In this document: piece by piece, positions 52,111 through 60,405 of the stretch
How positions within the stretch are numbered: position 1 is the stretch's first letter
Layout of the letters: every line of letters starts with the position of its first letter
Origin: an uncultured Roseburia sp.
GTDB lineage: Bacteria > Bacillota > Clostridia > Lachnospirales > Lachnospiraceae
Assembly: GCA_900539115.1 (NCBI GenBank)
Contig: UQAQ01000002.1
Coordinates: 1 to 64,000, forward strand
Length of the DNA stretch: 64,000 nt
Direction of reading: 5' to 3'
Made by a program: the position numbers and the translations under genes
Notes under the pieces: model-generated
The model's input: only the letters and a program-made list of their open reading frames with translations
Database searches by the model: none
Told to the model about the DNA's origin: nothing

Positions 52111-52326
52111 ATGAATAAAGTTTATGAATATAAAATGGCAATGATAAGTATTTTTGAGGGAAAATATGGATGGTCAGAATTTCAGGCTCAAAAAGCGATA
52201 AAGGACTATGATTTTCAAAATGTAATAAAAAAATGCAATTATGTAGCTTTGCATGATGATCCTGAAATTTGGGTAGATGCGATATATAATTGGGTCAATA
52301 ATAAGCATCAGTTGTTAGAAATGTAG
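52111..52326 (+). CDS. DUF3791 small protein, likely partner of DUF3990
   Basis: The 71-residue protein reads EYKMAMISIFEGKYGWSEFQ and later CNYVALHDDPEIWVDAIYNW, the DUF3791 pattern seen beside DUF3990 genes. It starts 18 bp after the DUF3990 stop, with an AAAAGGAGATG ribosome binding site. Size, position and linkage suggest an antitoxin or immunity role. There is no DNA-binding motif evident. The pair ends at a strong hairpin. Confidence 0.7.
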   Translation: MNKVYEYKMAMISIFEGKYGWSEFQAQKAIKDYDFQNVIKKCNYVALHDDPEIWVDAIYNWVNNKHQLLEM

Positions 52327-52345
52327 GAAAATAAAGTTTAGTTTC

Positions 52346-52401
52346 ATAGAAAAAATAACCCCCACCACTTAAAATATTGGGTACATTTTAAGTGGTGGGG
52401 G
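52346..52401 (-). terminator. Terminator of the small membrane gene cluster
   Basis: A 17-bp perfect stem, CCCCCACCACTTAAAAT (52359-52375) with ATTTTAAGTGGTGGGGG (52385-52401). On the minus strand it is followed by TTATTTTTT, so it ends transcription of the genes from 53709 to 52417; it may also stop + strand reading. Confidence 0.85.
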
Positions 52402-52416
52402 CGCTGTTATGTAATT

Positions 52417-52971
52417 CTAATTATCTTTTAATTCTAAGTAGTAGTTTGCCGTAGTAGTCTGCATGTAAGGAACCACGTAAATGAGTGCCAGTCCGCAGGT
52501 GATAGCTCCAAGCAGGACCCAAGGAATAAATGAAAGATACAGAACAAATAAATCTCCAATGTGACCGGAAGTGATTCTTTTACTTTCGTCCAAGGCTTCC
52601 TTAGCGGACAGTTCAGGATTGTCAGCTAAAACAAAGTATGCCATGGAATAACTGATTCCTTTGATGATTCCCGGAATGACAAAAAGCAAAGACCATAAAC
52701 AGGTAAATATTGCAATCATAATGTTGAGCAAAATAGCAGGACCTATATAACTAAAACCACTGAATAATGTGTTTATTTCAGGACTTTCGTTACGCGTCAA
52801 ACCAAGAAAAATCATGCTTATTCCAAGCGTTAAAGGTGGCGCTACAATGAGACTGGCAAGACCGGGAACACTGTTTGATAATACCCATGTAATAAGTAAA
52901 CACACAAAGAGCATACCAATATTTCCCTGAAGCTGTTGTTTTGCAATTGTTTTTAACTGTACTCTGTTCAT
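52417..52971 (-). CDS. DUF975 family membrane protein
   Basis: The 184-residue protein starts MNRVQLKTIAKQQLQGNIGM and shows about five helices (FVCLLITWVL, LASLIVAPPLTLGISMIF, ILLNIMIAIFTCLWSLLFVI, GISYSMAYFVLADNP, WVLLGAITCGLALIYVV). The IPGIIKGISYSMA and ADNPELSAKEAL segments match the DUF975 family of unknown function. I prefer ATG 52971, with GAGGAG upstream, over the longer frame to 53064. It follows the DUF2752 gene, 36 bp away. No enzymatic residue is visible. Confidence 0.8.
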   Translation of the reverse strand: MNRVQLKTIAKQQLQGNIGMLFVCLLITWVLSNSVPGLASLIVAPPLTLGISMIFLGLTRNESPEINTLFSGFSYIGPAILLNIMIAIFTCLWSLLFVIPGIIKGISYSMAYFVLADNPELSAKEALDESKRITSGHIGDLFVLYLSFIPWVLLGAITCGLALIYVVPYMQTTTANYYLELKDN

Positions 52972-53006
52972 AGTTTGAACTCCTCTCAAATGATTTTTGC
53001 CACAGA

Positions 53007-53375
53007 TTATATTGAAAGAATATTTCGTACTACAAACCATGCAAAGAGACCAATCAGATAACATAGGGCAGTAATATTTACGAATTTCTTTCGTCTGGGA
53101 CTTTTTTTAAAATTGAAAAAAGGAAAATAATCAATAATCAATAATCCCAATAACACGGGGATAGACCAAAATAAATAGTAGTTGGCCTGACTGGCATGGG
53201 GAAGGTCGAGGATGCTTAAATAGTAAAACATTCTTGTGATTCCGCATCCCGGGCAGTTTAATCCGGTTATTTCATGAAAAAAGCACGGTATACGAAATGT
53301 CGTATACCGCACAATAGTTGCATAAATACATCCAATAGCTGTAATAACAACAATTGTTTTCATTTTTTTATGCAT
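53007..53375 (-). CDS. DUF2752 family membrane protein
   Basis: The product has about three helices (residues about 5-25, 70-87 and 98-118) and the DUF2752 motif CFFHEITGLNCPGCGITRMF, with a CPxCG pair that suggests metal or thiol use. No clear ribosome binding site precedes any of the three candidate starts (53396, 53375, 53363); the gene overlaps the end of the upstream DUF4234 gene, so translation is probably coupled. I list the start at 53375. Function of the family is unknown. Confidence 0.7.
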   Translation of the reverse strand: MHKKMKTIVVITAIGCIYATIVRYTTFRIPCFFHEITGLNCPGCGITRMFYYLSILDLPHASQANYYLFWSIPVLLGLLIIDYFPFFNFKKSPRRKKFVNITALCYLIGLFAWFVVRNILSI

Positions 53376-53709
53376 TTGCAAACTTGTTAAGTTCATTCTG
53401 AATCAGAGCATAGGCGATGATTCCACCAAAAATGAACAGAATCAAATAAAGTACACCACCATTGTTGGATGGCTCGCCCTTTTTTTGATGTGCTGCATCA
53501 ATTTTATCGCCACATTTATATGCCCAGTAGAATCCATAAATACCACATGTAACAATGGTAAGAACTAAGGCAACAACTCCTGAAGTTCCTGGCTCACCGG
53601 AAATTGTATTTGTATCATCTGTTAAGCAGACAAACCAATACAATCCATAAATACCACATGTGACTAAGCTTAAAATGATGCAAAGTGCAATGTTTCTGTT
53701 TTTTACCAT
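53368..53709 (-). CDS. DUF4234 family membrane protein
   Basis: The 113-residue protein has two similar repeats, CIILSLVTCGIYGLYWFVCL and LVLTIVTCGIYGFYWAYKCG, each with a TCGIYGxYW motif, followed by a third helix (YLILFIFGGIIAYALIQ). This matches DUF4234, small integral membrane proteins of unknown function. The ribosome binding site AAGAGGAAA precedes ATG 53709. It leads a three-gene minus-strand cluster that ends at the terminator at 52346-52401. Confidence 0.82.
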   Translation of the reverse strand: MVKNRNIALCIILSLVTCGIYGLYWFVCLTDDTNTISGEPGTSGVVALVLTIVTCGIYGFYWAYKCGDKIDAAHQKKGEPSNNGGVLYLILFIFGGIIAYALIQNELNKFANA

Positions 53710-53944
53710 TTGTTTTCCTCTTTTCTACGATGCGTTTTGAGAGTTCGGTCTGTATCGCATCGCAGATACAGACTAATCATGTGAATGCTACAATACAGCA
53801 TATGCAAAGAATGCTTAACGAATTCTTTATAAAAAATTTACCATAACATAATACGAAAGTCAAGAAATATTGTCGAATTTGCAGAAAAAAAGGGGAAAAA
53901 ATATGCAAATGTCCTAATTTCCTAATTCTACAACTTTAGTACAA

Positions 53945-53960
53945 CTACCATATATTGTGT
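53945..53960 (+). promoter_or_regulatory. NrdR box
   Basis: CTACCATATATTGTGT matches the NrdR consensus ACACWATATATWGTGT at about 13 of 16 positions. A weaker palindromic match (ACAAGATATAGTAGAC, 53987-54002) lies 42 bp downstream and overlaps the -35. This spacing and overlap fit NrdR repression of nrdDG. NrdR itself is not in the window. Confidence 0.6.
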
Positions 53961-53997
53961 CTCATAAAAAAAACAAGAAAAAAATCACAAGATATAG

Positions 53998-54026
53998 TAG
54001 ACAGAAAATGCGGATAGTGATATAAT
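53998..54026 (+). promoter_or_regulatory. nrdD promoter
   Basis: TAGACA (53998-54003) and TATAAT (54021-54026) with a 17-bp spacer and an extended TGA before the -10. Confidence 0.7.
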
Positions 54027-54099
54027 ATTTTTCATAGCCGGCTTTTCGGCTTTTATGAACGATAATGATAATAAAGATTGAGAAGGAAGGAGAATTATT

Positions 54100-56226
54100 G
54101 TGAAAGTAGTAAAGCGTGATGGAAGAGTTGTGGATTACAATCGTAATAAAATTTTAATTGCTGTACGAAAGGCAAATGCGGAAGTGGATCCATTTGAAAG
54201 AGTATCAGAGGACGATATTGATGGGATCATCGCTAGTGTTGAGGGGGTAAACCGGGAAACCATTCAGGTGGAAGACATTCAGGATATGATCGAACAGAAA
54301 CTGATGGCAGCGGGGAAATTTATTTTGGCGAAGACTTATATTATTTACCGTTATACTCGTGAATTGGTTCGTAAAGCAAATACAACAGACGATTCGATCA
54401 TGAGTCTGATTTCCAACAGCAATAAGGATGTTATGGAAGAAAATTCCAACAAAAATGCCTATATTGCCTCAACTCAGCGAGATTTGATCGCGGGTGAAGT
54501 GTCAAAAGACCTCACAAAACGTGTGCTTCTGCCGGAAAAAATCGTAAAAGCACACAAAGAAGGAATGATTCATTTTCATGATATGGATTATTTCATTCAG
54601 CCGATTTTTAACTGCTGCCTGATCAACATTGGGGATATGCTGGAAAACGGAACGGTTATGAACGGAAAACTGATTGAAAGTCCAAAAAGTTTTCAGGTAG
54701 CATGTACTGTGGTAACACAAATCATCTCAGCGGTTGCGAGCAGCCAGTATGGTGGACAGTCGGTAGATGTACGTCATCTGGGAAAATATTTGAGAAAAAG
54801 TGCCAATAAATATCGGGACCGTTATCTTTCTACATTTGGTGAAAGTGTGGATTCGGCGATTCTTGAACGTATGGTAGAGGAACGGGTAAAAGATGAACTT
54901 CGTTCCGGTGTACAGACCATTCAATACCAGATCAATACATTGATGACGACCAATGGACAGTCTCCGTTTGTTACGTTGTTCTTGAATCTTGACAAAGATG
55001 ATGAGTATATAGAAGAAAATGCAATGATCATAGAAGAAATACTTCGTCAGCGCCTGGAGGGAATTAAGAATGAAAAAGGTGTGTATGTGACACCGGCATT
55101 TCCGAAACTGATCTATGTTCTGGATGAGCATAATTGTCTCAAAGGCGGAAAATACGATTACATTACGAAATTAGCGGTACAATGTTCTGCAAAACGTTTG
55201 TATCCGGATTACATATCCGCAAAAAAAATGCGCGAAAATTATGAAGAAAATGTATTTAGCTGCATGGGCTGCCGCAGTTTCCTGTCTCCATGGAAAGATG
55301 AAAACGGAAATTACAAATGGGAAGGAAGATTTAATCAGGGTGTTGTCAGTTTAAATCTTCCGCAGATCGGTATTCTGGCCAAAGGAAATATGGAATATTT
55401 CTGGCAGTTATTAGAAGAACGACTTTCACTCTGTTTTGAAGCTTTGATGTGCCGTCATCATGCATTGGAGGGCGTAACTTCGGATGTCAGCCCGATTCAT
55501 TGGCAGTATGGTGCGATTGCACGTCTGAAAAAAGGCGAGAAGATTGACAAACTGCTTCACGACGGTTATTCTACGATTTCATTGGGATACATCGGTTTGT
55601 ACGAAGTAACGAAATTGATGGTTGGCGAAAGCCATACGACACCAAAAGGCAGTGAGTTTGCTAAGAAGGTGATGAACCGTCTGCGCCGGGCGACCGATAC
55701 ATGGAAGGAAGAAACCGGGCTTGGCTTTGGTTTGTACGGAACACCGGCAGAATCATTGTGTTATCGATTTGCGGAGATCGATAAAGAACGTTTTGGTTCG
55801 ATCGAAGATGTGACAGATAAAGGATATTACACTAATTCCTATCATGTGGATGTACGTGAAAAGATTGATGCCTTCCATAAATTTGAATTTGAAAGCCAGT
55901 TCCAGACGATTTCCTCCGGTGGTGCGATTTCTTATGTGGAAATTCCAAATATGCAGCACAATCTGCCAGCGTTGGAAGAAATTGTAAAATTTATTTATGA
56001 TAACATTCAGTATGCGGAATTTAATACAAAGTCGGATTATTGTCATGTGTGCGGTTTTGACGGCGAGATCAAGATTAATAAGGATCTTGAATGGGAATGT
56101 CCGAATTGCGGAAATAAAGACCATAATAAGATGAATGTTACGAGAAGAACGTGTGGATATTTGGGAGAGAATTTCTGGAATGTCGGAAAGACAAAAGAAA
56201 TCAATGCCCGTGTACTCCATATCTAA
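54100..56226 (+). CDS. nrdD: Anaerobic ribonucleoside-triphosphate reductase
   Basis: This 708-residue class III reductase makes dNTPs from NTPs without oxygen. It begins with an ATP-cone (VVKRDGRVVDYNRNKILIAV) regulating activity, then shows MIHFHDMDYF, FGGQ-like GGQSVDVRHL, and FSCMGCRSFL. At the C-terminus are the zinc site (CHVCGFDG and CPNCG) and the glycyl radical loop RRTCGYLGENFW, with the radical Gly at position 686. The start is GTG 54100 with GAAGGAG upstream. NrdG follows 19 bp later and installs the radical. Dut and a polyphosphate kinase continue the cluster. Confidence 0.97.
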   Translation: MKVVKRDGRVVDYNRNKILIAVRKANAEVDPFERVSEDDIDGIIASVEGVNRETIQVEDIQDMIEQKLMAAGKFILAKTYIIYRYTRELVRKANTTDDSIMSLISNSNKDVMEENSNKNAYIASTQRDLIAGEVSKDLTKRVLLPEKIVKAHKEGMIHFHDMDYFIQPIFNCCLINIGDMLENGTVMNGKLIESPKSFQVACTVVTQIISAVASSQYGGQSVDVRHLGKYLRKSANKYRDRYLSTFGESVDSAILERMVEERVKDELRSGVQTIQYQINTLMTTNGQSPFVTLFLNLDKDDEYIEENAMIIEEILRQRLEGIKNEKGVYVTPAFPKLIYVLDEHNCLKGGKYDYITKLAVQCSAKRLYPDYISAKKMRENYEENVFSCMGCRSFLSPWKDENGNYKWEGRFNQGVVSLNLPQIGILAKGNMEYFWQLLEERLSLCFEALMCRHHALEGVTSDVSPIHWQYGAIARLKKGEKIDKLLHDGYSTISLGYIGLYEVTKLMVGESHTTPKGSEFAKKVMNRLRRATDTWKEETGLGFGLYGTPAESLCYRFAEIDKERFGSIEDVTDKGYYTNSYHVDVREKIDAFHKFEFESQFQTISSGGAISYVEIPNMQHNLPALEEIVKFIYDNIQYAEFNTKSDYCHVCGFDGEIKINKDLEWECPNCGNKDHNKMNVTRRTCGYLGENFWNVGKTKEINARVLHI

Positions 56227-56245
56227 GTAGTGAGGAATAAAAATT

Positions 56246-56770
56246 ATGAATTATGCAGATATTAAACAATATGATGTGGCAAATGGCTTGGGAATCCGAG
56301 TTTCCCTGTTTGTCAGCGGCTGTACGCATCATTGTAAAAACTGCTTTAATAAAGAAACTTGGGATTTCCGGTTTGGAAATCCCTTTACCGACGCAGAGAT
56401 TGAAAAAATCCTGGAATATTTGAAACCATCGTATGTATCGGGACTGTCATTGCTGGGGGGAGAACCCTTTGAACCGGAAAACCAGCCAGGACTGCTGCCA
56501 CTGGTAAAAAAAGTAAAAGAGACATATCCGGAGAAAAATATCTGGTGTTATACCGGCTATCTGTTTGATAAGGATATTTGCGGAAAAATGATGGATCAAG
56601 TGCCGGAAACCAAGGAACTCTTGTCATACATCGATGTTTTGATCGATGGACCGTTTATCGAAGAACGCAAAAATTTGAAAATACGATTTCGAGGTTCCGA
56701 TAACCAGCGGATTATTGACGTCAAAAAGACGATGGAAGCCGGAGAGATCATTCTCTGGGAAGAAAAATAA
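56246..56770 (+). CDS. nrdG: NrdD-activating radical SAM protein
   Basis: The 174-residue enzyme generates the glycyl radical on NrdD using S-adenosylmethionine. It has VSLFVSGCTHHCKNCFNKET, the CxxxCxxC motif binding a 4Fe-4S cluster, LSLLGGEPFEPEN (GGEP SAM motif) and WCYTGYLFDKD. Length and order are typical. It lies in the same transcript as nrdD, 19 bp after it, with GAGGAA as ribosome binding site. The dut gene follows 20 bp later. Confidence 0.97.
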   Translation: MNYADIKQYDVANGLGIRVSLFVSGCTHHCKNCFNKETWDFRFGNPFTDAEIEKILEYLKPSYVSGLSLLGGEPFEPENQPGLLPLVKKVKETYPEKNIWCYTGYLFDKDICGKMMDQVPETKELLSYIDVLIDGPFIEERKNLKIRFRGSDNQRIIDVKKTMEAGEIILWEEK

Positions 56771-56790
56771 GAATAAGCGAGGAAAAAAAC

Positions 56791-57234
56791 GTGCAGAAAA
56801 CGAAAATTGATTTTAAAAAATTACATAAAAATGCGCATATTCCAACTTATGGGACAGAATATGCCGCAGGAGCAGACCTTTATGCGTGCCTGGAACAGCC
56901 GGTTTGTGTGACTGCGGGAACGACAGAATTTATTCCGACCGGAATCGCAATGTCAATTCCGGAAGGTCTTGTAGGACTTATTTATGCAAGAAGCGGCATG
57001 GCATGTAAGAAAGGACTGGCACCGGCCAATAAAGTAGGTGTTATTGATTCCGATTATCGTGGAGAAATTATGGTAGCGTTACATAATCATTCTACTCAGG
57101 ATATCGTCGTTGAAAATGAAGAACGGGTAGCGCAAATGGTCATTGCTCCGTATCTTTATGCCGTTTATGAAGAAGTAAACGAACTGGATGAAACGGTACG
57201 TGGGGAAGGTGGTTTTGGATCTACCGGAAAATAG
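56791..57234 (+). CDS. dut: dUTP diphosphatase
   Basis: The 147-residue trimeric-type dUTPase hydrolyses dUTP to dUMP, keeping uracil out of DNA and supplying dTMP synthesis. Motifs seen: AAGADLYACL (motif I), ARSGMACKKGL (II), NKVGVIDSDYRGEI (III, with Tyr and catalytic Asp), and the C-terminal RGEGGFGSTGK (V, glycine-rich). The start is GTG 56791. Its position directly after nrdDG links it to deoxynucleotide supply. Confidence 0.96.
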   Translation: MQKTKIDFKKLHKNAHIPTYGTEYAAGADLYACLEQPVCVTAGTTEFIPTGIAMSIPEGLVGLIYARSGMACKKGLAPANKVGVIDSDYRGEIMVALHNHSTQDIVVENEERVAQMVIAPYLYAVYEEVNELDETVRGEGGFGSTGK

Positions 57235-57246
57235 GAGGTATTGCGT

Positions 57247-58704
57247 ATGCTGGAACAAGTGGATGTAGACAAAAAGATGTCAAAAGACGAATATGAGAAA
57301 AAGATGGAGTCTCTTTCTACCAGACTCGGGGAACTGCAGCGAAAATGCAAGGAGCAGAAGATCCCGGTTATGGTAACGTTTGACGGAGTGGACGCCGCAG
57401 GAAAAGGCACGATGATCAATCGTGTGATTCAATTTTTAGATCCCCGCGGCTACCGGGTCTTTACAACCGGAAAAGCCGGAGAGGAAGAGAAAATGCGCCC
57501 ATATTTTTGGCGGTTTTTTACAAAAACTCCGGAAAAAGGAAGGATGCATATCTTTGACCAAAGCTGGTATCGTGGGGTGTACGAAGGAGAAATTGGGGAA
57601 AAAGATGTTACAGAGTTTGAAAAAATGCTCATACAGGACGGTACATTGATTGTAAAATTCTTCCTGCTGATCTCGGCGAAAGAGCAGAAAAAACGTCTGG
57701 AAAAGATGGAAAAAGATGAAGACACCAGATGGCGTGTGTGTAAACAGGAAAAGGAAAATAATAAAAATTATGCGGAGTGCTTGAAAAAGCAGGATTCGAT
57801 ATTGGTACACACCGATATTGCAGAGTCTCCGTGGGTAATTGTAGAAGGCACGGATAAACTGTATGCCGCGTGCAAGATCGTATCCACTCTGGTAAGCCGT
57901 ATGGAAGAAGCACTTCAGGCAAGCCGGACACCTCAGCAGGAAACGCCAAAACTGCCGGAGACGGAAGAATGTTTCCGCAATGGTGTGCTTCATGGCATTG
58001 ATCTGTCAAAGTCAATGACAAAAGAAGAGTATCAGGTAGAAAAGAAAAAATTGCAGAAAAAACTGCGCTCCCTTCACAATCAGATGTATCTGAAACGTCT
58101 GCCGGTGGTTCTTGCATTCGAAGGCTGGGATGCCGGAGGAAAAGGAGGCGCGATCAAACGTCTTACGCAGGCCATGGATCCGCGTGGTTATGAAGTGGTT
58201 CCGACAGCGTCCCCAAATGATGTTGAAAAAGCCCATCATTATCTGTGGAGATTCTGGGAAAAATTTCCAAAAGCAGGACATATGGCGATTTTTGACCGTA
58301 CCTGGTATGGAAGAGTGCTGGTCGAACGTGTCGAAGGTTTTGCGACAGAAAGTGAGTGGAAACGGGCTTATCGCGAGATCAACGACATGGAAGAGCAGAT
58401 TACCAATGCGGGAGGAATTTTGCTGAAATTCTGGATGCATATTGATAAAGATGAGCAGGAACGACGTTTTCATGAGAGAGAGCAGATCCCGGAAAAACAG
58501 TGGAAGATTACAGACGAGGACTGGAGAAACCGCGCAAGATGGGACGACTATGAAAAAGCCGTAGATGAGATGATCTTACGAACTTCGACGGAGTCTGCAC
58601 CGTGGATCGTGGTAGAAGGAAACAGTAAATATTATGCCCGGATCAAGGTGTTGAAAACGGTAGTAGATGCGATTGAACAAAAACTAAAAGAAATGCAGGA
58701 ATAA
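57247..58704 (+). CDS. pap: Polyphosphate:AMP phosphotransferase (tandem PPK2)
   Basis: The 485-residue protein has two PPK2 domains in tandem (about 1-230 and 250-485). Walker A loops read FDGVDAAGKGTMI and FEGWDAGGKGGAI, and each domain has an FDxxWY Walker B-like motif (FDQSWYRGVYEG; FDRTWYGRVLVE). This is the class II PPK2 architecture, polyphosphate:AMP phosphotransferase, which makes ADP from AMP and polyphosphate. ATG 57247 is chosen over TTG 57241 because AGGAGG lies 9 bp upstream of it. It may help recycle AMP next to the nucleotide-supply genes. No ppk1 or ppx gene is in view. Confidence 0.92.
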   Translation: MLEQVDVDKKMSKDEYEKKMESLSTRLGELQRKCKEQKIPVMVTFDGVDAAGKGTMINRVIQFLDPRGYRVFTTGKAGEEEKMRPYFWRFFTKTPEKGRMHIFDQSWYRGVYEGEIGEKDVTEFEKMLIQDGTLIVKFFLLISAKEQKKRLEKMEKDEDTRWRVCKQEKENNKNYAECLKKQDSILVHTDIAESPWVIVEGTDKLYAACKIVSTLVSRMEEALQASRTPQQETPKLPETEECFRNGVLHGIDLSKSMTKEEYQVEKKKLQKKLRSLHNQMYLKRLPVVLAFEGWDAGGKGGAIKRLTQAMDPRGYEVVPTASPNDVEKAHHYLWRFWEKFPKAGHMAIFDRTWYGRVLVERVEGFATESEWKRAYREINDMEEQITNAGGILLKFWMHIDKDEQERRFHEREQIPEKQWKITDEDWRNRARWDDYEKAVDEMILRTSTESAPWIVVEGNSKYYARIKVLKTVVDAIEQKLKEMQE

Positions 58705-58710
58705 AAAGAA

Positions 58711-58751
58711 AGGAACTCTTTGCAACGTGTGACAGAGAGTTCCTTTTTTAT
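58711..58751 (+). terminator. Terminator after the nrd-dut-pap cluster
   Basis: GGAACTCT (58712-58719) and AGAGTTCC (58736-58743) form the stem, followed by TTTTTTAT. Confidence 0.85.
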
Positions 58752-58874
58752 CTTAAAATGATTACATGATAGCATACATGCTGAGATAAAAAAGTCAAGA
58801 AGCACGAAAGAAAGCAATTGTAAGAGTGCAAAAAATATGATAAAATAAAAATACTATGAGCAGGAGGACGACAG

Positions 58875-59987
58875 ATGAGTAATTTTAAAGTAGAATTGAA
58901 AAAAGTAGTGGACGATTCCTATGAGGTGCAGATCGGGAAAAATCTGATCTCGGAACTGGTGAAAGATTTAACCGGAGGACTGGCAGGAACTATACATAAA
59001 TTTGCAGTGATCACGGATTCTACCGTGGAGCCATTGTATGGCAGACAGATCTGTGACAGATTAAACGAGGCGGGTGCGCAGGCAGAGTTGTTTGTGTTCC
59101 CTGCGGGAGAAAAAAGCAAGGTAAGAAAGACAAAGGAAATGTTGGAGGACGCCATGCTGGCAAAAGGATTCCGGAGAGACTGCTGTGTTGCGGCCGTTGG
59201 CGGTGGTGTAGTTTCGGATCTCGCCGGCTTTGTGGCTGGTACGTTTGGCAGAGGAGTGCCGTTTGTAAATTATGCGACGACACTTCTTGCGGCAGCGGAT
59301 GCTTCTATCGGGGGGAAGACTGCCGTAGATACAGATCTTGCGACCAATCTGATCGGTCTGATCTATCAGCCGAAAAAGGTTTATGTGGACATTGATACGT
59401 GGAAAACACTTCCGAAAAACCACCTGGTCAACGGAATGGCAGAGACGATCAAACATGCGTGTCTGGCGGATTTTGAATTATTTGAATATATTGAGGAAAA
59501 CATTGACAAAATCTTACGGTGCGATCCGGAAGCGTGTGAATATATTTCAGAGAGAAACTGCAATGTAAAATATCAGGTGGTTATGAAGGATGAAAAGGAG
59601 AAGAGCCTGCGTGAGATTTTGAATCTCGGACATACGGTAGGACGTGCCATTGAGACGGTAAGCGATTACAAACTGCTTCATGGAGAGGCGCTTTCCATCG
59701 GAATGGTGGCACAGGTGACACTGGGATGCAAACTTGGATTCTTGACGGAAGAAGAGAGAGACCGCGTGATCGCATTGCAGAAAAAAGTGGGTCTGCCGGT
59801 AGAAATTCCGGATTATATCGACCGGGAGGCACTGGTAAAGAAATTGTATACCGATAAGAAAGTACGGGATGGCAAACTCCGCTTTGTCTTCCAGAAGGGC
59901 ATCGGCAAAGTTATGACATTTGGGGAAGATGTGTATGCGAGACCGGTAGCGGAAGAGGAAATCCGCGAAATTCTTATGAATATGTAA
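58875..59987 (+). CDS. aroB: 3-Dehydroquinate synthase
   Basis: The 370-residue protein converts DAHP to 3-dehydroquinate in the shikimate pathway with bound NAD+ and a divalent metal. Seen motifs: FPAGEKSKVRKT, AVGGGVVSDLAGFVAGTFGR (NAD+ binding), PTTLLA-like YATTLLAAADASIGGKTAVD, MAETIKHACL (metal Glu) and LNLGHTVGRAIE (metal His). It is intact and of typical length. The ribosome binding site is GCAGGAGGA. It starts a set with yraN, der, plsY and gpsA, all same-strand. Confidence 0.97.
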   Translation: MSNFKVELKKVVDDSYEVQIGKNLISELVKDLTGGLAGTIHKFAVITDSTVEPLYGRQICDRLNEAGAQAELFVFPAGEKSKVRKTKEMLEDAMLAKGFRRDCCVAAVGGGVVSDLAGFVAGTFGRGVPFVNYATTLLAAADASIGGKTAVDTDLATNLIGLIYQPKKVYVDIDTWKTLPKNHLVNGMAETIKHACLADFELFEYIEENIDKILRCDPEACEYISERNCNVKYQVVMKDEKEKSLREILNLGHTVGRAIETVSDYKLLHGEALSIGMVAQVTLGCKLGFLTEEERDRVIALQKKVGLPVEIPDYIDREALVKKLYTDKKVRDGKLRFVFQKGIGKVMTFGEDVYARPVAEEEIREILMNM

Positions 59988-60002
59988 AAATGAGGGATAG
60001 GA

Positions 60003-60353
60003 TTGAATAAACGACAGCTGGGCAGTGAAAAAGAAAAGCTTGCGGCAGAGTATTTGCAGAAACGCGGATATGAGATCGTTACCTGCAATTACCGCTGCCG
60101 GCAGGCAGAAATTGATATTATTGCAAAAAAAGAGGAATATTTGATTTTTATTGAAGTAAAATATCGTAAGAACAAACAATGCGGGGGAAGCTTATATGCG
60201 GTTTCCCGTGCCAAACAACAGAAGATCTCTTATGCCGCAAGACACTTTATAGCAAGACACAACATTCCTCTTGACCACCCGATGCGGTTTGATGTGCTTG
60301 CCATCGATGGAGAGGAGATCATGCATATCAAAAATGCGTTTGAGACATACTAG
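60003..60353 (+). CDS. YraN/UPF0102 nuclease-fold protein
   Basis: The 116-residue protein is the UPF0102/YraN family, a PD-(D/E)XK-like fold: LGSEKEKLAAEYLQKRGYEI, NYRCRQAEIDIIAKKEEYLI and FIEVKYRKNKQCGG (D..ExK pattern). A nuclease role, probably in DNA repair or natural competence, is suspected in the family but not proved. The start is TTG 60003 with GAGGGA upstream, 15 bp after aroB. It is followed by der. Confidence 0.9.
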   Translation: MNKRQLGSEKEKLAAEYLQKRGYEIVTCNYRCRQAEIDIIAKKEEYLIFIEVKYRKNKQCGGSLYAVSRAKQQKISYAARHFIARHNIPLDHPMRFDVLAIDGEEIMHIKNAFETY

Positions 60354-60405
60354 TACTTGATTTTATTCGGAATATTTAGTAAAATATACGGATGGAGGAA
60401 TTGAA

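Larger units (their letters stand above)
53710..54099. other. Intergenic region between divergent DUF4234 and nrdD
   Basis: This 390-bp stretch has no gene. It holds the leader of the minus cluster, the nrdD promoter with NrdR boxes (separate entries), and a short hairpin AGCCG-GCTTTT-CGGCT-TTTA at 54036-54055 in the nrdD leader. Confidence 0.7.
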
